In this document: in pieces, positions 12,461 through 24,530 of the stretch | Layout: each line of letters starts with the position of its first letter | Numbering within the stretch: the first letter of the stretch is position 1 | Source of the DNA: Stomorhina lunata | Taxonomy: Eukaryota; Arthropoda; Insecta; Diptera; Rhiniidae | DNA: 64,000 nucleotides | Direction: 5' to 3' | NCBI GenBank assembly: GCA_933228675.1 | Contig: OW121742.1 | Location: forward strand, 18,892,850-18,956,849 | The notes under the pieces: model-generated | Told to the model about the DNA's origin: nothing | The model's database searches: none | What the model saw: the letters and a program-made list of their open reading frames with translations, nothing else | Program-made: the position numbers and the translations under genes

Positions 12461-15400
12461 CATTTCTTTTTAAAAAATTTTCAAAAATGTCTTATTTTTT
12501 AAATTTATAAGAAATATTTAAAAATTTCTTTTTTTTTTATAGGAAATTTTTTAAAAATATTCATATTTTTATAGGAAATTTTTCAAAAATTTCTAATTTT
12601 TATAAATAATTATAAAAATCTCCTTGTTTTATAGGAAATTTTTCAAAAATGTCTTATATTTAAAGGAAATTTTTCAATAATTTCTTATTTTTATAGGAAA
12701 TTTTTTAAAAATTTCTTATTTTTATAGGAAATTTGTTAAAAATTTCTGACTTTTAGAGGAAATTTTTAAAAAATTTCATATTTCAAAGGAAATTTTTTAA
12801 AAATTTCTTTTATTTATTGGAAATGTTTCCAAAATTTCTAACTTTCATAGGAAATTTTTAAAAAATTTCTTATTTTAAAGGAAATTTTTAAAAAATTTCT
12901 AATTTTTATAGGAAAATTTTCAATAATATCTTACTTTAATAGAAAATTTTTCAAAAATTTCGTATCTTTAGAGGATTTTTTAAAAATGTCTTATTTTTAT
13001 AGGAATTTTTCAAAAACGTTTTATTTTTATGGAAAATTTTTCAAAAATTTCTTATTTTTATAGGAAATGTAAAAAAAATAATTTTTAGTTTAAATTTTTT
13101 AAACATTTCTTATTTTTATAGGAAATTTTTATAGAATTTTTTTTTTTCCATAAATTTCTTATTTTTGTAAGAAATTTTTCAAAAATTTCTTATTTTCAAA
13201 GGAAATTTTTCAAAAATTTCTTATTTTTATAGAAAATTATTAACGAATGTCTTACATTTATAGGAATTTTTTAAAAAATTTCTTACTTTTAGAGAAAATT
13301 TTTCAAAAATTTCTTATTTTTATAAGACAGTTTTCAAAATTATCTTATATTTATAGGAAATATTTAAAATTTTAATTTTTTTTATATTAAATTTTTTAAA
13401 AAATTTAAATTTTTGTAGGAAATTTTTTAAAAATTTCTTGTTTTTATAAATAATTTTTAAAAATTTTCTATAGTAAATTTTTCAAAAATTTCCTATTTTT
13501 AAAGAAATTTAAAAAAAAAATTCTTATTGTGATAGGAAATTTTTGAAAAATTTCTTCTTTTTAAAAGAAAACTTTCAAAAATTTCTTATTTTAAAAGGAA
13601 ATTTTTGAAAAATTGCTTATTGTTATAAAAAATTTTTCAAAAATTTCTTATTTTTATAGCAAATTTTTTAAAGCTTCTTTATTTTTTAAAGAAATTTTTT
13701 TAAATTTTTAAAAAAATTTCCTATTTTTAAAGGAAATTTTTTAAACGTTTTTAATTTCTATCGGAAATTTTTCAAAATTTTCTTGTTTTTATAGACAATT
13801 TTTCAAAAATTTCTCATTTCTACAGGAAAAATTTCACAAATTTCTTATTTTTATAGGAAATTTTTCAAAAATTTCTTTTATTTATTGGAAATATCTCAAA
13901 CATTTCTTACTTTAATAGGTAATTTTGCAAAAATTTCTTATTTAAAAGAAATTTTTAAAAAATTTCTTATTTTTAGAGGAAAATTTTTCAAAAATATGTT
14001 ATTTTAAAGGGAAATTTTTCAAAAATTTCTTTTCTTTATAGGAAATTTTTTAAAAATTTCTTATCTTTATACGAAATTTTTCAAAAATTTCTTACTCGTA
14101 GAGGAAATTTTTCAAAAGTTTCTTATTATTAGAGGACATTTTTTTAAAAATGTCTTATTTTTATAGGAAATTCTTACTCTTATACGAATTGTTTTTAAGG
14201 TATTTTTTTTTAATTTCTTATTTTTAGAGGAAATTTTTCAAAAATTTCTTATTTTTAGAGGAAATTTAAAAAAAAAAATCTTATTTTAATAGGAAATTTT
14301 TCAAAAATGTATTCATTTTATATGAAATTTTTCAAAAATTTCTTATTTTTAGAGGAAATTTTTCAAAAATTTCTGATTTTTAAAAGAAATTTTTCAAAAA
14401 TTTCTTACTTTTAGAGGAAATTTTTCAAAAATTTCTTACTTTTAGAGGAAATTTTTCAAAAATTTCTTACTTTTAGAGGAAATTTTTCAAAAATTTCTTA
14501 ATTTTATATGAAATTTAAAAAAAAATTTTTTTGCTTTTTAGGAACTTTTTCAAAAATTTCTTATTCTTAGAGAAAATTTTTCAAAAATTTCCTATTTTTG
14601 GAGGAAATTTAAAAAAAAAATTTCTTGTTCTTATAGGAAATTTTTCAAAAATGTATTTAATTTATAGGAAATTTTTTAAAAATGTCTTATTTTAGGATGA
14701 AATTTTTAAAAAAATTTTATTTTTATAGGAAATTTTTCAAAAACTTCTTACTTTTAGAGGAAAGTTTTTAAAAATTTCTTATTTTTAGAGGAAATTTTAC
14801 AAAAATTTCTTATTTTTATAAGAAATTTTTCAAAATTTTTTTATTTTTAGAGGAAATTTTTCAAAAATTACTTATTTTTATAGGAAATTTTTCAAAAATT
14901 TCTTACTTTTAGAGGAAAGTTTTTAAAAATTTCTTATTTTGAGTGGAAGTTTTTCAAAATTTGTTTCTTTTTATAGGAAATTTTTCAAAAATTTTCTATT
15001 TTAGAGGAACTTTTTAAAAAATTTTTTTATTTTTATGGAAAATTTTCAAGAAATTCTAATTTGTATAGAAAATTTTTCAAAAATTTCCTATTTTTATAAA
15101 AAAATTTTCAAACATTTCTCATTTTTATAGGAAATTTTTCAAAAATTTCTTATTTTTATAGGAAATTTTTCAAAAATTTCTTATTTTTATAGTAAATTTT
15201 TCAAAAATTTCTTATTTTTATGGGAAATTTTTCAAAAATTTCTTATTTTTGTAGGAAATTTGTCAAAATTTCTTATTTTTATAGGAAATTTTTCAAAAAT
15301 TTCTTATTTTTATAGGAAATTTTTCAAAAGTTTCTTATTTTTATAGGAAATTTTTCAAAAATTTCTTATTTTTATAGGAAATTTTTAATAAAATTTCTTA

Positions 15401-15770
15401 TTTTTATAGGACATTTTAAAAAAATTTCTTATTTTTATAGCAAATTTTTTAAAAATGTCTTATTTTTATAGGCAATTTTTCAAAAAGTTTTTTTTTTTAT
15501 AGGAAATTTTTCAAAATTTTTTATTTTTATAGTAAATTGTTTAAAAATGTCATATTTTTAATGTAAATTTTTCAAACATTTCTTCTTTTAATAGGAATTT
15601 TTTTAAAAATTTCTTATTTTTATAGGAAATTTTTAAAAGATTTCTTATTTTTATATGAAATTTTTAAAAACTTTCTTATTTGTAAATGAAATTATTTGAA
15701 AATATTTTAAAGAAAATTCTTATTTTTTTTTTAGAAACTTTTTAAAAATTTATAATTTTTTTAGTAAATG
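12461..15770 (+). repeat. Family D tandem array, 31-bp unit, forward
   Basis: The unit is TATAGGAAATTTTTC then AAAAATTTCTTATTTT; TATAGG boxes are 31 bp apart (for example 15126 and 15157). About 105 copies. The segment 15120-15370 is nearly perfect; both ends are degraded. The box TATAGGAAATTTTTC matches the TATAGAAAAATTTTC box of the other families at 13 of 15 positions. The mirror-image array is at 16801-20290. Confidence 0.95.
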
Positions 15771-16639
15771 AGGTAATGATTCTTTAACAAGAAACTAAAA
15801 ATTTCATAATTAGGCTGTAAAATTTTACTTTAACAATTGAAAGTTGTAGTACAAGACTCTAAATCCCTAGGGCCATACATTTTATACTATTAGGCCTCAA
15901 TAAAATTTTTAATTATATGCCATTAAAAGATTCCCTGAAAACCTGAAAATCATCACCAAAATTTTACCATGACTCATAACCGAACATACGTATGAATATA
16001 TCTATCCAACTATTCACAGCAATGGCCAAAGGGTAAAATAAAATGACTCTTCAAAAAAAAAAATTCAAACAAGCTACATATTAGATACAAGGTAAGTGAT
16101 AAATTGCCCCCTGCCAAGTTAAAGTGGCGCTATCGTAATATAAAAATTATAATAAATTATCTATAAATCCCCCAACTAACAACAGAAAAGATATTTAAAA
16201 ATATTCAAAAAAAAACTTTTTTTGTTTGCTTAGATTTAAACAAACTATTTAATAATTTTTTTGTTAATGTTTATTTGCACGTGCACATTTATCAAAGTTT
16301 AACTAGGGAAAAAGCAAATAATCAAAAAAATTCACACACATTAGAGATTCCTAATAAAAAAATGGATAGATATTTTAAACGGAGTCGTAATACGAAGATG
16401 GTAAATATTTGATTTGAGTAATTTTTTTGGTATTAGTTTACGATTAGGAAGATTATAAAATTGTCAATGGAGTATGGAGTGTACCGAATATAATAGGCAT
16501 TTACTATTTCAGGCAAATCTTCTACATTATGAATCATATAATATTTTTTTATTACATTAACTTTGATAGATATGTTTGTCCGAAAACATTTTGAAATTAT
16601 TAATTTTAACTTGTTACAAATTAAATTAAAAATTTATAA
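15771..16639. other. Unique spacer between the inverted D arrays
   Basis: About 0.87 kb of AT-rich single-copy sequence holding one 21-bp minisatellite relative near 15848 and GTGGCGCTATCG near 16124. No exon is supported. As spacer of a >3-kb inverted array pair it would be the loop of any foldback structure. Confidence 0.6.
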
Positions 16640-16800
16640 AAATAAGTAAAATTATTATATTCGGCTGTGCCGATTCTTATATACCCACCATCAAAGACAA
16701 ATATGGACCGAATAATACAAAATTTGAGATACTGACCAATAGCTGCATAAATCTTCTCTGTTCTAAATAGAGTCATATCTATTGTTATTGGATTTAATTT
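16640..16800. mobile_element. Fragment of a dispersed fly repeat
   Basis: Contains TTCGGCTGTGCCGATTC followed by TTATATACCCACCATC, then sequence of ordinary GC content for such an element. I recall this CGGCTGTGCCG...TATATACCC phrase from high-copy repeats of calyptrate flies. Only about 150 bp is present; it ends where array D starts, and no coding capacity or termini are visible. Family assignment is from memory. Confidence 0.5.
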
Positions 16801-19800
16801 ATAAAAATAAGAAATTTTTGAAAAATTTCCTAAAAAAAATAAGAAATTTTTGAAAACTTTCCTAAAAAAAATAAGAAATTTTTGAAAAATTTCCTGAAAA
16901 AATAAGAAATTTTTAAAAATTTTCTTATAAGAAAAGTTAATTTTTGAAAAATTTCCTATAAAGAAATACATTTTTGAAAAATTTCCTATAAAGGTAATAA
17001 ATTTTTATAAAAATTTTCTATAAAAATATGAAATTTTTTAAAAATTTCTTATAACAATAAGAAATTATTGAAAAATTTCCTATATAACTAAGAAATTTTT
17101 GATGAATTTCCTATAAAAATCAGAAATTTTTGAAAAAATTCCAATAAAAATAAGAAACTTTTGAAAAATTTCCTATAAAAGTAGTAAATTTTTGAGAAAT
17201 TTCCAATAAAATTAGCAAATTTTTGAAAAATTTCCTATAAAAATAAAAAATTTTTGAAAAATTTCCTATAAAAATAAGAAATTTTTGAAAAATTTCCTAT
17301 AAAAATAAGAAATTGTTGAAAATTTCCAATAAAAGTAAGAAATTTTTGAAAAAATTCCTATAAAAACAAAAAATTTTTGAAAAAATTCCTATAAAAATAA
17401 GAAATTTTTGAAAAATTTCCCATAAAAAAAATAAATTTTTGAAAAATTTAATATAAAAATAAGAAATTTTTGAAAAATTTCCCAAAAAATAAGAAATTTT
17501 TGAAAAATTTCCTATAAAAACAGGAAATTTTTGAAAAATTTTCCATAATAATAAAAATTTTTTTCAAAATTTCCTATAAAAGTAAGAAATTTTTGAAAAA
17601 TTTCCTATAATAATAAGAAATTTTTGAAAAGTTTCCTAAAAAAATAAGAAATTTTTGAAAAATTTCCTAAAACTATAAGAAATTTTTAAAAATTTTCCTC
17701 TATAAATGGGAAATTTTTGAGAATTTTCCTATAAAAATAAAAAATTTCCTATAAAAATAAGAAATTTTTGAAAAATTTCCTATAAAAATAAGAAATTTTT
17801 GAAAAATTTTCTATAAAAATAAGAAATTTTTGAAAAATTTCTTATAACAATAAGAAATTATTGAAAAATTTCCTATAAAACTAAGAAATTTTTGATGAAT
17901 TTCCTATAAAAATCAGAAATTTTTGAAAAAATTCCAATAAAAATAAGAAACTTTTGAAAAATTTCCTATAAAAGTAGTAAATTTTTGAGAAATTTCCAAT
18001 AAAATTAGCAAATTTTTGAAAAATTTCCTATAAAAATAAAAAATTTTTGAAAAATTTCCTATAAAAATAAGAAATTTTTGAAAAATTTCCTATAAAAATA
18101 AGAAATTGTTGAAAATTTCCAATAAAAGTAAGAAATTTTTGAAAAAATTCCTATAAAAACAAGAAATTTTTGAAAAATTTCCTATAAAAATAAGAAATTT
18201 TTGAAAAATTTCCCATAAAAAAATAAATTTTTGAAAAATTTAATATAAAAATAAAAAATTTTTTAAAAATTTCCCAAAAAATAAGAAATTTTTGAAAAAT
18301 TTCCTATAAAAACAGGAAATTTTAGAAAAATTTTCCATAATAATAAAAATTTTTTTCAAAATTTCCTATAAAAGTAAGAAATTTTTGAAAAATTTCCTAA
18401 AAAATAAGAAATTTTTGAAAAATTTCCTAAAACTATAAGAAATTTTTAAAAATTTTCCTCTATAAATGGGAAATTTTTGAGAATTCTCCTATAAAAATAA
18501 AAAATTTCCTATAAAAATAAGAAATTTTTGAAAAATTTCCTATAAAAATAAGAAATTTTTGAAAAATTTTCTATAAAAATAAGAAATTTTTGAAAAATTT
18601 CCTATAAAAATAAGTAATTTTTGAAAAATTTCCTATAAAAATAAGAAATTTTTGAAAAATTTCCTATAAAAATAAGAAATTTTTGAAAAATTTCCTATAA
18701 AAATAAGAAATTTTTGAAAAATTTCCTAATAAATTAAGAAATTTTTTAAAAATTTAATATAAAAATAAGAAATTTTTGAAAAATTTCCTATAAAAATAAG
18801 AAATTTTTGAAAAATTTCCTATAAAAATAAGAAATTTTTGAAAAATTTCCTATAAAAATAAGAAATTTTTGAAAAATTTCCTATAAAGGTAATAAATTTC
18901 TAAAAAATTTTCTATAAAAATACGAAATTTTTTAAAAATTTCTTATAAAAATAAGAAATTATTGAAAAATTTCCTATAAAACTAAGAAATTTTTGATGAA
19001 TTTCCTATAAAAATCAGAAATTTTTAAAAAAATTCCAATAAAAATAAGAAACTTTTGAAAAATTTCCTATAAAAGTAGTAAATTTTTGAGAAATTTCCAA
19101 TAAAATTAGCAAATTTTTGAAAAATTTCCTATAAAAATAAGAAATTTTTGGAAAAGTTCCTATAAAAACAAAAAATTTTTCATAAAATTCCTATAAAAAT
19201 AAAAAATTTTTGAAAAAATTCCTATAAAAATAAGAAATTTTTCAAAAATTTCCTATAAAAATAAGAAATTTGTGAAAAATTTCTTATAACAATAAGAAAT
19301 TTTTGAAAAATTTCCTATAAAAATAAGAAATTTTTCAAAAGTTTCTTATAAAAATAAGAAATTTTTGAAAAATTTCCTATAAAAATAAGAAATTTTTGAA
19401 AAATTTCCTATAAAAATAAGAAATTTTTCGAAAGTTTCTTATAAAAATAAGAAATTTTTGAAAATTATTCTATAAAAATAAGAAATTTTTGAAAAATTTC
19501 CTATAAAAATAAGAAATTTTTGAAAAATTTCCTATAAAAATGAGAAATTTTTGAAAAATTTCTTATAAAAATAAGAAATTTTTGAAAAATTTCCTATAAA
19601 AGTAAGAAATTTTTGAAAAAGTTCCTATAAAAATAAGAAATTTTTGAAAAAGTTCCTATAAAAATAAGAAATTTTTCAAAAATTTCCTATAAAAATAAGA
19701 AATTTTTCAAAAATTTCCTATAAAAATAAGAAATTTTTGAAAAATTTTGTATAAAAATAAGAAATTTTTGAAAAATTTCCTATAAAAATAAGAAATTTTT

Positions 19801-20290
19801 GAAAAATTTCCTATAAAAATAAGAAATTTTTGAAAAATTTCCTATAAAAATAGAAATTTTTCAAAAGTTTCTTATAAAAATAAGAAATTTTTGAAAAATT
19901 TCCTATAAAAATAAGAAATTTTTGAAAAATTTCCTATAAAAATAAGAAATTTTTGAAAAATTTCCTATAAAAATAAGAAATTTTTGAAAAATTTCCTATA
20001 AAAATAAGAAATTTTTGAAAAATTTCCTATAAAAATGAGAAATTTTTGAAAAATTTCTTATAAAAATAAGAAATTTTTGAAAAATTTCCTACAAAAGTAA
20101 GAAATTTTTGAAAAAGTTCCTATAAAAATAACAAATTTTTGAAAAAGTTCCTATAAAAATAAGAAATTTTTCAAAAATTTCCTATAAAAATAAGAAATTT
20201 TTCAAAAATTTCCTATAAAAATAAGAAATTTTTGAAAAATTTCTTATAAAAACAAGAAATTTTTGAAAAATTTCCTATAAAAATAAGAAA
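16801..20290 (-). repeat. Family D tandem array, 31-bp unit, inverted
   Basis: Units read GAAATTTTTGAAAAATTTCC then TATAAAAATAA, the reverse complement of the array at 12461-15770; about 112 copies. Higher-order duplications are clear: the variant TTTTGATGAATTTCC occurs at about 17098, 17891 and 18992 (spacings 793 and 1101 bp) with the same following variants (TAGCAAAT at 17213, 18006 and 19107). A 495-bp spacing links the GTAAG variant at 19602 to 20097. Open frames of 62 and 116 codons here are repeat translation (F/I/K/N-rich). Confidence 0.95.
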
Positions 20291-21160
20291 TAGTTCGACA
20301 ACATGCAAATTTATACACATATCTTTTAAAGGTTAGGTCTAATTAAATTATTTAATACTAGTAGCGCCATCTAAGAGTCAGAATAATTAACTTTATAAAA
20401 AAAATGTAACATACATTGTACTTTTTATTTATTCCAAGACTATTCCCTCCTCTTATTAGAATAGTGTCATTTTATTTCTAGGTGACAAGAATTTAGAAAA
20501 AAAAGTATACAAAAAAAAAAAAAAAAAAAAAATACAATTGCCACAAAGTGTGTAATATAAATTTTTTTGTAAAATGAGTCAAATCGATAGAGGTATCTAT
20601 TGGATTTGATGCCATAGGCAAAAATCTATTAAACATTAGTTAAAGATATGTGTCAATAAAAACTACATATGTTTGTAAACTGAAACACACACCTAAAGAC
20701 ATAAATAATCAATAAAAGTAAGAATAAAGAAAAGTACCAGTAGAAAATTTAAAGGTAAACAAAAAAGTAATATATTTTTTTTTATTATTTATAAGAATAA
20801 CAAAAAAGTATATAAAGTTTTTAAAATATTTAAACCTTCTAATATTATCAAAATAATTTTTACTAAAAATTCATATTTTAGCTGAAAAATATTCCTCTTG
20901 GGTCTTAATTTCTTTTACCATTTAATGTTTGGTGATCAACTGAATATTCGTTTGCATACATACATATGCCTTAACGCAGCATTGCAACAAAAAAGACATG
21001 TCCTTAAAATGTCACCCAACAGCACATTAATTTGCTATAATGGCTGAAAGCTGCTGCACAGTCATTCGAACATATTTCACTTGCATCCAACTGTCACAGG
21101 CAGCAACGACAAGAACAACCAATAGCTAAAGTAAGAGTGGCACTAGATATTTTGATTTTA
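20291..21160. other. Non-repetitive interval with a long poly-A
   Basis: Contains a run of about 22 A at 20509-20531 and a less AT-rich patch at about 20930-21150 (GCAGCATTGCAACAAAAAAG, AAAGCTGCTGCACAG). No intact gene is supported. The patch is a reasonable place to test for conserved non-coding sequence. Confidence 0.55.
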
Positions 21161-22766
21161 CACTCAAAAAAACTATATCATAAACAAATTACAAAGTTTG
21201 TTTATTTATGTCTTATTAAGTGACATTTAAGTGGACTAAGGTAAAAACAATGTTTTAGTTTTTCGGTAAAAAATTTTTTCTATAGAAAAAATTTCGTTAA
21301 AAAATTTTTTCTATAGAAAAAATTTCGTTAAAAAATTTTTTCTATAGAAAAAATTTCGTTAAAAAATTTTTTCTATAGAAAAAATTTCGTTAAAAAATTT
21401 TTTCTATAGAAAAAATTTCGTTAAAAAATTTTTTCTATAGAAAAAATTTCGTTAAAAAATTTTTTCTATAGAAAAAATTTCGTTAAAAAATTTTTTCTAT
21501 AGAAAAAATTTCGTTAAAAAATTTTTTCTATAGAAAAAATTTCGTTAAAAAATATTTTCTATAGAAAAAATTTCGTTAAAAAATTTTTTCTATAGAAAAA
21601 ATTTCGTTAAAAAATTTTTTCTATAGAAAAAATTTCGTTAAAAAATTTTTTCTATAGAAAAAATTTCGTTAAAAAATTTTTTCTATAGAAAAATTTTCGT
21701 TAAAAAATTTTTTCTATAGAAAAATTTACGCTAAAAAATTTTTTCTATAGAAAAATTTTCGTTAAAAAATTTTTTCTATAGAAAAATTTTCGTTAAAAAA
21801 TTTTTTCTATAGAAAAATTTTCGTTAAAAAATTTTTTCTATAGAAAAATTTTCGTTAAAAAATTTTTTCTATAGAAAAATTTTCGTTAAAAATTTTTTCT
21901 ATAGAAAAATTTTCGTTAAAAAATTTTTTCTATAGAAAAATTTTCGTTAAAAAATTTTTTCTATAGAAAAATTTTCGTTAAAAAATTTTTTCTATAGAAA
22001 AATTTTCGTTAAAAAATTTTTTCTATAGAAAAATTTTCGTTAAAAAATTTTTTCTATAGAAAAATTTTCGTTAAAAAATTTTTTCCATAGAAAAATTTTG
22101 GTTAAAAATTTTTTTTTTATAGAAAAATTTTCGTTAAAAAATTTTTTCTGTAGAAAAATTTTTGTTAGAAAAATTTTTCTATAGAAAAATTTCCATTAAA
22201 AAATTTTTTCTATAGAAAAATTTTCGTTAAAAAATTTTTTCTGTAAAAAAATTTTCGTTGAAAAATTTTTTCTGTAAAAAAATTTTCGTTAAAAATTTTT
22301 TCTATAGAAAAATTTTCGTTCAAAAATTTTTTCTATAGAAAAATTTTCATTAAAAACTTTTGCTATAAAAAAATTTTCGTTAAAAATGTTTGCTATAGAA
22401 AAATTTTCATTAAAAAATTATTTCTATAGAAAAATTTTCGTTAAAAAAGATTTTCTATTGAAAAATTTTCGTTAAAAAAGTTTTTCTATAGAAAAATTTT
22501 CGTTAAAAAATTTTTTCTATAGAAAAATTTTCGTTAAAAATTTTTTTCTATAGAAAAGTTTTCGTTAAAAAATTTTTTCTATAGAAAAATTTTCATTAAA
22601 AAATTTTTTCTATAGACAAATTTTCATTAAAAAATTTTTTCTATAGAAAAATTTTCGTTACAAAATTTTTTCCAATAGAAAAATTTTCCTATTGCAAAAA
22701 TTTTAATATCTTTATAGTCAGATTAAATTTAAAGAATTCAAAGATTTTTTTTTTTTTATTTTTTTT
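21161..22766. mobile_element. Candidate MITE-like element carrying array E
   Basis: The left end ACACTCAAAAAAAC at 21161 and the right end TTTTTTTTCTCAGTGT ending at 22766 are imperfect inverted repeats (ACACTC-AAAAAAA versus ACACTGAGAAAAAAAA). Short non-array arms (about 100 and 75 bp) separate them from the 31-bp array. No clear target duplication is visible, so the boundaries are tentative. Confidence 0.4.
21262..22690 (+). repeat. Family E tandem array, 31-bp unit
   Basis: CTATAG recurs every 31 bp; the unit is CTATAGAAAAATTTTCG plus TTAAAAAATTTTTT. About 46 copies. The first dozen or so units (to about 21690) carry AAAAAATTTCG and the rest AAAAATTTTCG, a sharp subfamily switch. Degeneracy rises after about 22080. 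The inverted relative is at 43645-44800. Confidence 0.95.
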
Positions 22767-24530
22767 CTCAGTGTTTTCGGATGCCTAAATGTTAAGTACT
22801 CCTAAGAAAATATGACATCGTATCGATTGGTATGTACAATCATTTTACGTAATTTTCAGTTCAATTCTGTAGTTATTATTTCTTCAATGCAAGAACTGTA
22901 ATTTAAGAAAAATTTAAATTACCCACAAAAATTTTGCCATCATTAACAATTGATGATGGATATTTGTAATGATTTCAAGTTTAAAAAAAATCGAATTTTT
23001 GATTGTTTTGAGGTAAAGTGACAATGAGACTTGAGGAACTAAGAAGGTACAGAAAATTGTAGTCTTTAATATTGAGGAAAAGTTATTAAAGAAATATTGT
23101 TTAAAGCTAAAGCTTAAATCAAAGAACATCTATACAATTTTAAAGGCAGACAAAAAAAAATCATTGTTTATTTCAATTGTCTTGTTTTTTGTCAAAATTG
23201 CTCCATTTTAGCCAAAGGAATGCCTTGCGTGCCCATGATCACCTACGCATGTCGTCTTCCCTTTTAGATATTAAGCCTTTTTTACAATCTTCAATCGTTC
23301 TGTCCATTCTACTAGAAGGTGGTTTTTTCTTAAATCCATAAAAATTTCTGACGTCTGTATTCCTAGCCTTTTTTTGCCCTCCCTTTTCTTTAATTCTTAT
23401 TGCCTTGACTAACGATCATTTCATATTGATCTGTTTGTATTTGTATATCCGCTCTGATCTTTATAAAATGTCCAATTTGTCTTTTATGAATATTTTGAGT
23501 AGTCGTTGTTGTTGTGATTGTTGTTGGTAATCAATCTCAATTGACTCGTGTTCTTGAGGTGTCACCAATTGGAATGGTTTTGATCTAAAAAGGAAATGGG
23601 TTTTGTATATGATAGAGAGATTTATAAATAAACATGACAAATTACAAGAAAGAATTATACAGAATAAAACTTTTTCAAAAAAAATTTACATACAAAAAAT
23701 GTTCTGTGGAAAAACTACAAATGAAATACATTTAAATTCGTTTTTCAGAAATCTTATATTGCACTTTTAAAATCGAACACTTAGTACCAAAGATATGATA
23801 AAATAAATTTACCACCTTTTTCAAAAATAGCAAATTTTTAATTTGGAGAAAAATACATTTTGAACGTTTTTATCAACAGAAGACCATAACAAGAATATAG
23901 AGGAGATCAATTGTGAACTAGTTTTATTTTAACTAAAAATAAAATATAATTTTTAATTTGAAAATTTTCAATTATAATTTTAATTTAATTCATTTTTGTA
24001 ATTTACTTATTTCTCCTATTTTCTATCATCAACTTCGTCTTAACGAAACACCAAGTCAAGCAACAGTTAAAATCCATGTCATTTTCAACTAATTTTCATT
24101 TATTTTTTTTCAAAATGTCTTGAAATTTAGCGGTTTTTTCGGTGTTTATTTTCTGAATGTCTAGAAATGGATACAAAAAAAAAAGATCAGACAGAAAGAA
24201 ACGAAATGTTAGAAAAAAAAAGCAAGAAAACATAACAAATCTTTGAAATTGAATAGAGCAAGTGAAAGGCATTTGATTACAATTTAACACAAATAATAAA
24301 CATGATTTTAACAGGAAATCCAATCAATTGAAGATACAATTTTTCAATTGAATGAAATGAAGAAAAAAAACCGAAATAAAACAAAAATAATTTGGGCAGC
24401 AAAAAAGTAACAGCATTAAACTCGTGTTAAATAATGCCACTGTTTTAGATAGATTTCTTTAATGTTTCTTTTTTCAAACCCAATGGGAAAATTAGGAATT
24501 TGGTATAATATTTTTTTGAAAATTTTTTTA
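22767..24530. other. Non-repetitive interval
   Basis: Unique sequence. The patch 23200-23590 is less AT-rich and has GTTGTT simple repeats near 23505. No exon structure is supported; antisense frames of 71 and 75 codons (22914-23129, 24096-24323) have no recognisable features. Confidence 0.6.

Noticed and set aside
16621..16971. 116-codon antisense open frame
   Set aside because: Its upstream half is translation of 31-bp D units (FLIFFRKVFKN-like words) and the rest is a dispersed-repeat fragment.
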